From the NCBI GenBank assembly GCA_015655035.1, contig JAATFS010000469.1, positions 1 through 23,053 on the forward strand: a DNA stretch of 23,053 nt, given 5' to 3'. The notes beneath the pieces are model-generated. The model ran no database searches. It saw only the letters and a program-made list of their open reading frames with translations, and was not told the origin of the DNA. Shown piece after piece: positions 1-7,411 of this stretch. How positions within the stretch are numbered: the first letter of the stretch is position 1; each line of letters opens with the position of its first letter. Made by a program: the position numbers and the translations under genes. The DNA is from Lysobacterales bacterium (lineage in GTDB: Bacteria; Pseudomonadota; Gammaproteobacteria; Xanthomonadales; Xanthomonadaceae).

Positions 1-446
1 GGCGACGCACCCGGCGGGCGTTGAGGGCGCTGCCCCGGACCACGCTCGGGCAGGCTCACGCCCTGCTCGCCCGCGCAGGCCTGGAAAGCGGTGTCGAACG
101 CCGGGTCGGGACGCTGCAGCGGCGGGCCCGGGGGCGGCGGCGGCGGAGCAATGCCGGCGGCCTGCAGGCAGGCCTCCAGCTTTCCGTGGTCCAGCAGTGG
201 CGCGCTCCCGGGTGCCGGGCCAGGCCCCCCATTCCCAGGCAGCGTCAACCCCTGCGCCTGCGCACAGGCCTGGAAGGCGGCTGCATGCTGCGGATCCATC
301 GGTGGCGGCGGACCCGGCTGGCGTGCTTCCGGAGGCGGTGCGCCACGCCCGTCCGGCGTACAGGTACTTGCGCATCCAGCCAGTGACATGACCATCGTCA
401 TGGCTGCCGCCATCCCGGCGTGCGTGCGCAACTTCGGCGTTCCCAT
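1..446 (-). CDS. Putative lipoprotein with repeated Cys motif (partial, continues past left edge)
   Basis: An open frame starts with ATG at 444-446 and runs without a stop off the left edge, giving 148 visible residues. A GGGAGA ribosome site lies 5-6 bases upstream and supports this start. The N-terminus is a short basic stretch and a hydrophobic run ending in a lipobox-like LAGC (Cys25), so an envelope lipoprotein is likely. The rest is rich in Pro and Gly, with a run of six prolines near residue 101. Three copies of a short motif are visible: FQACAQAQGLTLP (58-70), LEACLQAAGIAPP (90-102) and FQACAGEQGVSLP (121-133), each with one Cys and a following Gly. I do not recognise the family and assign no function. 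It lies 204 bp downstream of the glycosyltransferase on the same strand and may have its own promoter. Confidence 0.7.
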   Translation of the reverse strand, partial: MGTPKLRTHAGMAAAMTMVMSLAGCASTCTPDGRGAPPPEARQPGPPPPMDPQHAAAFQACAQAQGLTLPGNGGPGPAPGSAPLLDHGKLEACLQAAGIAPPPPPPGPPLQRPDPAFDTAFQACAGEQGVSLPERGPGQRPQRPPGAS

Positions 447-650
447 CGTGTTCTCCCGTCGACTATCTGCGTGGATGCGGCCGCGATTCCAACCGGAGTC
501 GCCTTCCGTGGAAAGGGATCGTCCCAAACCGATGTGTCGCGCATTTGCCAATACCGATCCGACGCCGAGCAAAAATCCGCGCCCCTTCCCACAGCTCGGC
601 ATGCGCAGTCGCATCGGCTACCCCGTGGCCGTCATCCAGCCTTCGATGAT

Positions 651-1652
651 CTAGGCCGCCGGTTCGGCGACTGCCTGGAAACCTGTCAGCAACGGCAACA
701 CCGCGCCGCGAAAACGCGCGACGAAGGCTTCATGATTGTTGCGGTAGTAATCCCGTGCCTGCATTCCGATCTGTTGCAGGCGTTCGTCCGGCAGCGCCAG
801 CGCCGTGGTCACCGCCTGTTCGATACCGGCCACATCGACGTGGTAGTACGACACCAGCCGACGTCGCTGCGTGATTGCCGGTGGAATCAGGATGCCGCGC
901 TGCGCGCTCACCAATTCATTCATCGGCTCGCCATCGGTGGTCAGCGTCACCGCGCCCACGCTCATCGCCTCCATCAGGTAATGACCGAATCCCTCCGCCT
1001 CGGATGGGCATATGTGGAACGCGTGCGCGTTTTGCAACCTGCGCAGTTCGCCCTCGTCGATATAATCGATGCGGTGGTCGATGTTGGCCGCCCGTACCTG
1101 CACGCCCGCGGTGCGCGGGTTCTGCACCACCGTCAGCAATGGCCATTGCGGATGCTGGCTCCAGGCGTCCAGCAACACCCGCGTGCCCTTGGCACTGCTG
1201 CGCCCGGCCAGGTGAAAAAACGCACGCTGGCGCGGCACCTGGGGATCGTAGCGATCCTCACTGGTGAAGCCGACCAGGCTCGTACGGCATCCAAGATCGC
1301 GGAAGATCCGCTCGGCATGCCGGGTCTTGCACAGCACCCTGTCGAAATCCGGCAGGTAGCTCAGCCACTTGGGCAGCATCCATTCTGGATTTGGCACCAG
1401 TACGTTGCACTGGCCCAGCGGCAGGCAGCGCGGATACACCCGCTCGGAGAAAATTTGCAGCGGTACGCGGCCACGAAGCGCACGCGAAACCCACAACCCG
1501 CCTTCGCGCAGACGGGTCTGCATCCCACCCTTCTTGAACCCGACCCGTTGCACTGGAAAGCCGGCGGTGCTCAGTGTGCGTGCCATCAGCGCGAGATCGC
1601 GCGTCAGCCCGACGCCATTGTCGCGGCTGATGACTCTGATTGACGGAAACAT
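651..1652 (-). CDS. GT4-type glycosyltransferase
   Basis: A 333-residue protein with the C-terminal half of a GT-B glycosyltransferase of family 4. It carries HLAGRSSAKGT (148-158), which fits the nucleotide-sugar diphosphate site. It also has the E-x7-E signature in EAEGFGHYLMEAMSVG, with Glu220 and Glu228, where the sugar nucleotide is normally held. Such enzymes move a sugar from an activated donor onto a lipid, saccharide or protein acceptor; donor and acceptor cannot be read from the sequence. The frame is open to an ATG at 1763, but the ATG at 1650-1652 follows a purine-rich GGGGGGAAAC, and the residues after it (MFPSIRVISRDNGVG) look like a genuine N-terminus. I therefore chose the shorter form. 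No transmembrane segment is seen, so it is probably cytoplasmic or peripheral. No other polysaccharide genes are adjacent. Confidence 0.85.
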   Translation of the reverse strand: MFPSIRVISRDNGVGLTRDLALMARTLSTAGFPVQRVGFKKGGMQTRLREGGLWVSRALRGRVPLQIFSERVYPRCLPLGQCNVLVPNPEWMLPKWLSYLPDFDRVLCKTRHAERIFRDLGCRTSLVGFTSEDRYDPQVPRQRAFFHLAGRSSAKGTRVLLDAWSQHPQWPLLTVVQNPRTAGVQVRAANIDHRIDYIDEGELRRLQNAHAFHICPSEAEGFGHYLMEAMSVGAVTLTTDGEPMNELVSAQRGILIPPAITQRRRLVSYYHVDVAGIEQAVTTALALPDERLQQIGMQARDYYRNNHEAFVARFRGAVLPLLTGFQAVAEPAA

Positions 1653-1725
1653 GTTTCCCCCCGGACTCCGCGTACGAGATGTTTTACAAGGATCCAAGCT
1701 CCGTATCTTCAGCATTTTTCCCGGC

Positions 1726-1742
1726 GTGACGGCGCCCGTCAC
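1726..1742. promoter_or_regulatory. 17-bp perfect inverted repeat in divergent promoter region
   Basis: GTGACGGCGCCCGTCAC has 7-base arms around a CGC centre. It lies between the divergent glycosyltransferase and two-component genes, 14 bases upstream of a TTGACA hexamer at 1757-1762. A dimeric regulator could bind here, possibly the adjacent response regulator, although OmpR-type proteins usually prefer direct repeats. The role is inferred from position and symmetry only. Confidence 0.4.
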
Positions 1743-1868
1743 ACCCATGCCATGGCTTGACAAAATGCCGCAGTATGATGACTGCTCCCGCCTTGCGACT
1801 TATCCCACCCTATGGACTCCCTAGGCTACGAACACGCTTTCGAGCGCGGGCAAGCAACCACTTCCCCA

Positions 1869-2594
1869 ATGATGATGATGGATATGCAACCTTTCGTATT
1901 GGTGGTCGATGACGACCCCGACCTGCGCCGGCTGATCAGCGAGTTCCTCGGCGAGCACGGCTACCAGGTGGAAGCGGCGGAAAACGTCGCCGAGATGCGC
2001 CGGATCATTTCCCAACGCCGCCCCGACCTGATCGTGCTGGACGTGATGATGCCGGGCGAGGATGGCCTCAGCGCCGCGCGCAGCCTGGCCAGTGAGCGCG
2101 GCGGCCCGGCGGTGATCATGCTCAGCGCGCTGGGCGACGATACCGACCGCATCATCGGCCTGGAGGTGGGCGCCGACGACTACCTTGCCAAGCCATGCAA
2201 TCCACGCGAGCTGCTGGCGCGCGTCCGCGCCCTGCTGCGCCGCAGCCAGGTCACCGCCGACCTGGCCGATACCCGCGGCAATGTCTACGAGTTCGCCGGC
2301 TGGCGGCTGGATATCGTGCGCCGTGACCTGCGCGACCCCACCGGCATCTTCATCAACCTGTCCGATGGCGAATTCGCGCTGTTGCGCACCTTCGTCGAGC
2401 ATCCCCAGCGCGTACTCAGCCGCGACCAGTTGCTCGACTACGCACGCGGCCGCGAGACCGAAGTCTACGACCGTGCCATCGACAGCCAGATCAGCCGCCT
2501 GCGCCGCAAGATCAACGAGCGCGTGCACACCGAGCTGATCCGTACCGTGCGCAACGAAGGCTACATGCTGCTGCCGGCCGTCACCCGGTTGTGA
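1869..2594 (+). CDS. OmpR-family response regulator
   Basis: A two-domain response regulator. The receiver domain has the acidic pair in LVVDDDPDLRR, the phospho-acceptor Asp in LIVLDVMMPGEDG and the conserved Lys in ADDYLAKPCNPREL. The C-terminal winged-helix DNA-binding domain contains SDGEFALLRTFVEHP and ends in IRTVRNEGYMLLP, as in OmpR. Length (about 241 residues) is normal. The start is uncertain: the frame is open to an ATG at 1812, and ATGs follow at 1869, 1872, 1875, 1878 and 1884, none with a good ribosome site. I chose 1869 because it leaves the short N-terminal tail usual for the family. The stop overlaps the GTG start of the kinase gene by four bases, so the pair is translationally coupled and almost certainly cognate. 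A TATGAT hexamer at 1774-1779 could be the -10 element. Confidence 0.93.
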   Translation: MMMMDMQPFVLVVDDDPDLRRLISEFLGEHGYQVEAAENVAEMRRIISQRRPDLIVLDVMMPGEDGLSAARSLASERGGPAVIMLSALGDDTDRIIGLEVGADDYLAKPCNPRELLARVRALLRRSQVTADLADTRGNVYEFAGWRLDIVRRDLRDPTGIFINLSDGEFALLRTFVEHPQRVLSRDQLLDYARGRETEVYDRAIDSQISRLRRKINERVHTELIRTVRNEGYMLLPAVTRL

Positions 2595-4096
2595 CGCCGC
2601 TGCGGCCGCGTCGCGGGCTGTCGATCTTCGCCCGCACCTTCCTGCTGTTGTCGGTAGGGCTGCTTACCGCCCAGGCCGTGGGCATCGGCCTGCTGGTGCT
2701 GCGCACGCCTGTCTACGAGGCACCGGTGCACCCGCCGGAAGTGGTGGCGGTGCTGTCCACTCGCATGCCGGCCGGCACCCAGACGCTGAAGGTCAGCGAA
2801 TCGGCGCAGGAGCCGTCGCCGGCCGCCGATCAGACCCGCGACCGCGTTGCCGAGCGCTTGCTCGCGCAATGGCTGGACGTGGATGCCGCGCGCGTGCGTT
2901 TCTACCGCAGCGATCGCGACGACGATCAGCACGCGACGCGATCCAGGCCGCAGCAGACGCCGCTGCCGATGGTCGCGACCCAAGGCTCCGCAGCGCCTGC
3001 CGTCGGCGACCGGCCATCGCAGCCTCCGCGCTTTCCGAACGAAGAGCCGCCACTGGATCCTCGCGGCAACGATCCAGGCATGCACCCCCCGCCATTTCCG
3101 AGCGCGGACGAGCGTTGGGGCGAGCCCAGCGGCTTTGCCCCCAAGGCACCGCTACTGGACGGCTTTACCGCCGCGCTGAAACAGACCGATGGTCACTGGC
3201 GCAGCGTGAAGTCGCCGGGGCGGCGGCTGTCTGCCACCTTCAAGACCCATGTCGCATTGCTGATCCTGGCCGGCCTGCTGGCCAACGTGCCGCTGGCGCT
3301 GTGGTTTTCGCGCGCGCTGTCGGCGCCGATCAAGCGCTTTGCCGAAGCGGCGGACCGCCTCGGCCGCAATCCCGATGCTGCGCCGCTGGAGCGCAGCGGT
3401 CCCAGCGAAATCGTGCGCGCGGCCGATTCCTTCAATGCGATGCAGGGTCGCCTGAACCGCATGGTCAACGAGCGCACCCACGTGGTCGCCGCGATCGCGC
3501 ACGACCTGCGCACGCCGCTGGCGCGGCTGTCGTTCCGCCTGGAAGGACTGCAACCGCCATTGCGAGAGAAGACCCTGGCCGACATCGAGGAGATGAAGGC
3601 GATGATCTCCGCCGCACTGGACTTCATCCAGCACGACCGCCATCGTGGCGAGCGCTCGATGCTGGACTTCCGGCTACTGGTCGAGAGCGTGGTCGATAAC
3701 GCCACCGACATCGGTGCCGACGCCGAACTGGTGCCGGGGTCGCCGATCACCCTGGATGGCGATCCGCTGGCGCTGCGGCGCATGGTGATGAACCTGGTCG
3801 AGAACGCGCTGAAATACGGCAAATGCGCGCGCTTGCAACTGCGGCGCGAACAGGACGAGTGCGTGCTGTGGATCGACGACGACGGCCCCGGCATCGATCC
3901 ATCGCAACGCGAGCAGCTTTTGCTGCCCTTCGTGCGTGGCGAGAGCTCGCGCAATCGCAATACCGGCGGGATCGGCCTGGGGCTGTCGGTCGCCCACAGC
4001 ATCGTGCTGGCGCATGGCGGGGACCTGCAGCTGGACAACCGCGACGACGGCGGATTGCGGGTCAGCGTGCGTCTGCCCTGCCAGGCGGCGACCTGA
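2591..4096 (+). CDS. Sensor histidine kinase, EnvZ-like architecture
   Basis: A 501-residue membrane kinase starting at GTG inside the stop of the response regulator gene. It has a first transmembrane segment around 12-37, a periplasmic region of roughly 180 residues, a second transmembrane segment around 219-240 and a HAMP linker. The dimerisation/phospho-acceptor box is AAIAHDLRTPLARL with His304. The ATPase domain has an N box (NLVENALKYG, 401-410), a G1 box (DDDGPGID, 429-436) and a G2 box (GGIGLGLS, 459-466), so all catalytic motifs are intact. The periplasmic part is unusual: residues 110-190 are rich in Pro, Asp, Glu and Arg with little hydrophobic content, so it may be disordered rather than a PAS-like sensor. 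The signal is unknown. It should phosphorylate, and perhaps dephosphorylate, the regulator encoded just upstream. Confidence 0.93.
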   Translation: MTPLRPRRGLSIFARTFLLLSVGLLTAQAVGIGLLVLRTPVYEAPVHPPEVVAVLSTRMPAGTQTLKVSESAQEPSPAADQTRDRVAERLLAQWLDVDAARVRFYRSDRDDDQHATRSRPQQTPLPMVATQGSAAPAVGDRPSQPPRFPNEEPPLDPRGNDPGMHPPPFPSADERWGEPSGFAPKAPLLDGFTAALKQTDGHWRSVKSPGRRLSATFKTHVALLILAGLLANVPLALWFSRALSAPIKRFAEAADRLGRNPDAAPLERSGPSEIVRAADSFNAMQGRLNRMVNERTHVVAAIAHDLRTPLARLSFRLEGLQPPLREKTLADIEEMKAMISAALDFIQHDRHRGERSMLDFRLLVESVVDNATDIGADAELVPGSPITLDGDPLALRRMVMNLVENALKYGKCARLQLRREQDECVLWIDDDGPGIDPSQREQLLLPFVRGESSRNRNTGGIGLGLSVAHSIVLAHGGDLQLDNRDDGGLRVSVRLPCQAAT

Positions 4097-4149
4097 GCGC
4101 ATCGACGCGCTCAAGTCGCCGTTAACCCAATATTGATAGACCAACCGCT

Positions 4150-4227
4150 ACAACGTTCACTCCCCCCGGAGAATCAGAGCGTTGTCATGCGGCTTGAAAC
4201 GAAATGCGGAGGCTCCCGATGCCTCCG
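4150..4227 (+). other. Structured intergenic segment with nested hairpins
   Basis: ACAACG (4150-4155) pairs with CGTTGT (4180-4185) around an inner CTCC/GGAG stem. A second stem, CGGAGGC (4207-4213) with GCCTCCG (4221-4227), has a 7-base loop. There is no T tract. These could terminate the two-component operon or form the leader of the lipoprotein gene downstream. Symmetry is the only evidence. Confidence 0.35.
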
Positions 4228-4288
4228 GCGGGGTGATGCGCCAACGGCGCCGCGCCCGCCCTACCTCAACAAGCACGCCACACGCTAG

Positions 4289-4963
4289 ATGCCGTTCCCG
4301 ACCCGACTGCTGTTTGCACTCGTCCTTGCCACCAGCCTCAGCGCCTGCCATCGCTCGGCTGGCGACTCCGTCTCCGACGACGCGAATTCCGGACAGCGTG
4401 ACAACCGCCCCACCCGGTATTCGCTGGCCGATGGCCCGGATATCTGTTTCCGCAAGGTGCTGGCTGCGCTGGGACCGGAGGTACGCGTGTCGGAGATCAC
4501 CTCGCTGTTCGCCGCCGGCCCCCGCATCGAGGGCGATGAAGAGGGCGCGCCACAGGGGGCGATGACGATCTGTTCGGTCGACTATCAGCGCCCGGGCGCT
4601 TCCGGCCCCCTGCTCAACCTGCGCATGGACCCGCATACCGGCGCATTCGGCCAACCGACACCGGTGCCGGACACCGGTACCAGCGATGCCGCCAAGTCGA
4701 CTTCAACGCCTCCGCTGGTGGCGTTGAAACAGATCAATGCCGCCAAGTTGCAGGATTTCCTGCAACGGCAGCAGAAGACGCTGGAGCGCACGTATTCGGC
4801 CCATGCGATCGAGGGCATCCGCCTCAGCGCGCTCGGCAATACGCATGTGCTGCGCGCCGATGTGCTGGGCCTGCTCCGATCCAGCGGCGCCAGGCAAAAC
4901 GGCTACGCCGCGATCTCGTTGAACGGCAAGCACGTGGTCTACAACCATCTGTTCGGCAAGTAA
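4289..4963 (+). CDS. Hypothetical lipoprotein
   Basis: A 224-residue protein that I do not recognise. The N-terminus has a charged start, a hydrophobic core and a lipobox LSAC with Cys20, so export and lipidation are likely. The mature part is polar and has two further cysteines, Cys53 (in GPDICFRKVL) and Cys95 (in AMTICSVDY), which could form a disulfide. There is a Thr/Ser/Pro-rich linker around 125-142 and a more conserved-looking C-terminal third ending in YAAISLNGKHVVYNHLFGK. No Shine-Dalgarno sequence stands before the ATG at 4289. Codon use and GC match the neighbours, and the frame keeps a clear export signal, so I take it as real. It follows the two-component operon by 192 bp on the same strand and could be a target of that system. 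Confidence 0.75.
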   Translation: MPFPTRLLFALVLATSLSACHRSAGDSVSDDANSGQRDNRPTRYSLADGPDICFRKVLAALGPEVRVSEITSLFAAGPRIEGDEEGAPQGAMTICSVDYQRPGASGPLLNLRMDPHTGAFGQPTPVPDTGTSDAAKSTSTPPLVALKQINAAKLQDFLQRQQKTLERTYSAHAIEGIRLSALGNTHVLRADVLGLLRSSGARQNGYAAISLNGKHVVYNHLFGK

Positions 4964-5029
4964 GCGCGCAGATCGCAGCCGCACCGCCTGCACACAGCCC
5001 GGCAAGCCACCACTGCACGTGCGCTGCAC

Positions 5030-6394
5030 TCAGTAGGCAAACTCGCCGAACAGCGGATCGATGTCGCCCTGCCAGCGGCCGGCGAACAGGTCGAGCTTGT
5101 GCTGGGCCGCCGTCTTGCCGCTGCCGGCGATCTCGCCGAGCGCATCCAGGAAACCGCTCTCGTCCTGCCCGGCCGCGTTGAGGCGGGCACGCCGGCGCAG
5201 GCCCTCGCGCGAGATCTTCACCGCTTCCACCGCCAGCTCGCGCACGCTGGCGCCACGGAACGGCAGCGCCAGCGCATGCCGCGGCACGCCATCGCGCAGC
5301 GCGTTGCGCTCTGCCAGAGTGAAGTCCTTGACCAGGTCCCAGGCAGCGTCCAGCGCTGTGCTGTCGTACAGCAGCCCGACCCAGAAGGCCGGCAACGCGT
5401 TCAGCCGATCCAGCGAACCGGCGTCGGCGCCGCGCATTTCCAGATACTTCTTCAGGCGCACTTCCGGGAACGCGGTGGTCATGTGATCGGACCAGTCGCG
5501 CAGCGTTGGCAGCGCGCCCGGCAGCGCCGGCAGGCGGCCTTGCAGGAAATCGCGGAAGTTCTGCCCGCTGGCATCGACATAGACGCCATCGCGGTAGGAG
5601 AAATACATCGGTACGTCGAGCAGGTAATCGACGTAGCGCTCGTAGCCGAAGCCGTCCTCGAACACGAAATCGAGCATGCCGGTGCGGCCAGCGTCGGTAT
5701 CGGTCCAGATATGCGAACGGTAGCTCTGGAAGCCATTGGGCTTGCCTTCGGTGAAAGGTGAATCGGCGAACAGCGCGGTGGCGATCGGTTGCAACGCCAG
5801 CGACACGCGGAACTTCTTCACCATGTCCGCTTCGCTGGCATAGTCCAGGTTGACCTGGACCGTGCAGGTGCGGCTCATCATGTCCAGGCCGAGCGTGCCG
5901 ACCTTGGGCATGTAGTCGCGCATGATGCGGTAGCGCCCCTTCGGCATCCATGGCATCTGATCGCGGCGCCACTTCGGCTGGAAGCCCATGCCGAAGAAAC
6001 CCAGCTGCAGTTCCGAGGCGACCTGCGCGACCTCGTCCAGGTGGGTAGTGGTTTCCACGTCGGTCTGGTGGATATCCTCCAGCGCCGCACCTGACAGCTC
6101 CAGCTGGCCAGCCGGCTCCAGCGTCACCGAGGCGCTGTCGCGGATCAGCGCGATGGTATGGCCCTCTTCCTGCACCGCGCTCCAGCCGAAGCGGGTCAGC
6201 CCGTTGAGCAAGGCCTCGATACCGCGCTCGCCCTCGAAGCTGGGCGGCCGCAGATCATCGAGGCGGAAACCGAATTTCTCGTGCTCGGTGCCGATACGCC
6301 ACTGCTCGATGGGCTTTTCCCCTGCGACCAGGACCTCCACCAGCTGCGCGCGTTCGGTAATCGGCGTATCGGTGACGTGGCTGGGGCTCGACAA
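5030..6394 (-). CDS. gshA: Glutamate-cysteine ligase (gamma-glutamylcysteine synthetase)
   Basis: A protein of about 454 residues joining glutamate and cysteine with ATP, the first step of glutathione synthesis, in the cytoplasm. The conserved blocks of the plant/alphaproteobacterial-type (GCS2-like) ligases are visible: WRIGTEHEKFGF near residue 32, RDSASVTLEPAGQLELSGA, GRYRIMRDYMPKVGTLGLDM, and CTVQVNLDYASEADMVKK. The frame is open far upstream through the divergent gene, so the start must be chosen. I prefer the TTG at 6392-6394, giving SSPSHVTDTPITER. The only close ATG (6482-6484) lies upstream of a TATAGT -10-like hexamer on this strand (6464-6469) and would add an unlikely Pro/Ser-rich leader. 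The rare start codon could lower expression. The gene is convergent with the lipoprotein at 4289 and divergent from the VIT transporter. Confidence 0.92.
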   Translation of the reverse strand: MSSPSHVTDTPITERAQLVEVLVAGEKPIEQWRIGTEHEKFGFRLDDLRPPSFEGERGIEALLNGLTRFGWSAVQEEGHTIALIRDSASVTLEPAGQLELSGAALEDIHQTDVETTTHLDEVAQVASELQLGFFGMGFQPKWRRDQMPWMPKGRYRIMRDYMPKVGTLGLDMMSRTCTVQVNLDYASEADMVKKFRVSLALQPIATALFADSPFTEGKPNGFQSYRSHIWTDTDAGRTGMLDFVFEDGFGYERYVDYLLDVPMYFSYRDGVYVDASGQNFRDFLQGRLPALPGALPTLRDWSDHMTTAFPEVRLKKYLEMRGADAGSLDRLNALPAFWVGLLYDSTALDAAWDLVKDFTLAERNALRDGVPRHALALPFRGASVRELAVEAVKISREGLRRRARLNAAGQDESGFLDALGEIAGSGKTAAQHKLDLFAGRWQGDIDPLFGEFAY

Positions 6395-6697
6395 GGGCAG
6401 ACTCGCAATTGGACGTAAGGGGGGAGCAGTGCGGGAAGACTCATCCGGCACCGTAAGGCCCGCACTATAACCGCAGCGCGCCATCGGATTGCAGACAAGA
6501 ACGATGCATGACATTTCCGCCAGTGGCCCGAAGTTGCCAGACCAGCCATCGGGACGGGGAATGTACCTTGGGAGGGGTACCGTGGGTCGTCCGTGAAGTC
6601 GCTCGAGGCGCACCGTGCCGGCGTCCCACGGCGCCGCACTCACCTCAGAATACGCCAAACACTCTAAGCTTCCAGCCACTACAGTCCAGGACTGCGC
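6395..6697. other. Divergent intergenic region gshA / VIT transporter
   Basis: A 303-bp gap without a convincing gene. It holds a TATAGT-like -10 for gshA (minus strand, 6464-6469) without a good -35. It also has a short GTACC/GGTAC dyad in the 6560s-6580s and a longer-range CCGTGGG/CCCACGG pair. I see no clear Fur or other metal-regulator box. Confidence 0.4.
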
Positions 6698-7393
6698 GTG
6701 TCCCGATTCCATCCGGAAACCCATCGCAACGAACGCATCGGCTGGCTGCGCGCGGCCGTGCTCGGCGCCAACGACGGCATCGTCTCCGTGGCCGGCGTGG
6801 TGGTCGGCGTGGCCAGCGCTGGCGCGTCGGCGCCGGTGGTGCTGCTCACCGGCATCGCCGCGACCGTGGCCGGCGCGATGTCGATGGCGGCGGGCGAATA
6901 CGTCTCGGTTCAATCGCAGGCCGATACCGAGCATGCCGACCTGGCGATCGAGCGCCGCGAACTGCACGAGGACCCGCAGAGCGAACTGGACGAACTCGCC
7001 GCGATCTATCGCCAGCGCGGACTGGACCCGGCGCTGGCGCGTAAGGTCGCCGAACAGCTGACCGCCCACGACGCACTTGGCGCGCATGCCCGCGACGAAC
7101 TCGGCATCATCGAGACGCAGCGCGCGCGTCCGGTGCAGGCGGCGTTGGCCTCGGCCAGCGCGTTTTGTGCCGGCGCCACGCTGCCGATCCTGGCGGCGCT
7201 GGTGGCGCCGGCCGGGCGCCAGGCCTGGGTGACCGGCGCCGCCACGCTGGCCGGGCTGACCCTCACCGGCGTGCTGGCCGCGCGTGCCGGCGGCGCCTCC
7301 GGCGCGCGTGGCGCGCTGCGGGTGGTGTTCTGGGGGGCGGCGGCGATGCTGGCCACCGGCCTGGCGGGCCGGCTGTTCGGCGTGAATATCTAG
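6698..7393 (+). CDS. VIT/CCC1-family Fe2+/Mn2+ transporter
   Basis: A 231-residue integral membrane protein of the vacuolar iron transporter family, which exports or sequesters ferrous iron or manganese. The N-terminus has the family signature WLRAAVLGANDGIVS (residues 16-30). A second signature, GAMSMAAGEYVSVQSQAD (59-76), is followed by the acidic cytosolic helical insert (about 77-140, rich in Glu and Asp) that binds metal in the plant homologue. Three more hydrophobic helices fill the C-terminus, giving about five membrane segments. The GTG start at 6698 is preceded by AGGA about eight bases upstream. The AraC-type gene begins 18 bases after the stop, so the two may be co-transcribed. The substrate (iron or manganese) is known only from the family. 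Confidence 0.92.
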   Translation: MSRFHPETHRNERIGWLRAAVLGANDGIVSVAGVVVGVASAGASAPVVLLTGIAATVAGAMSMAAGEYVSVQSQADTEHADLAIERRELHEDPQSELDELAAIYRQRGLDPALARKVAEQLTAHDALGAHARDELGIIETQRARPVQAALASASAFCAGATLPILAALVAPAGRQAWVTGAATLAGLTLTGVLAARAGGASGARGALRVVFWGAAAMLATGLAGRLFGVNI

Positions 7394-7411
7394 CGCAGGC
7401 AGCTCCAGGCC

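Noticed and set aside
420..1643. Long plus-strand ORF opposite the glycosyltransferase
   Set aside because: It is antisense to a gene with clear GT4 motifs, and its product is a His/Gln/Arg-rich sequence without domains.
1757..1779. Perfect TTGACA (1757-1762) and TATGAT (1774-1779) read as one promoter
   Set aside because: The spacing is only 11 bases, too short for sigma70; each may still belong to another pairing, so no promoter is annotated.
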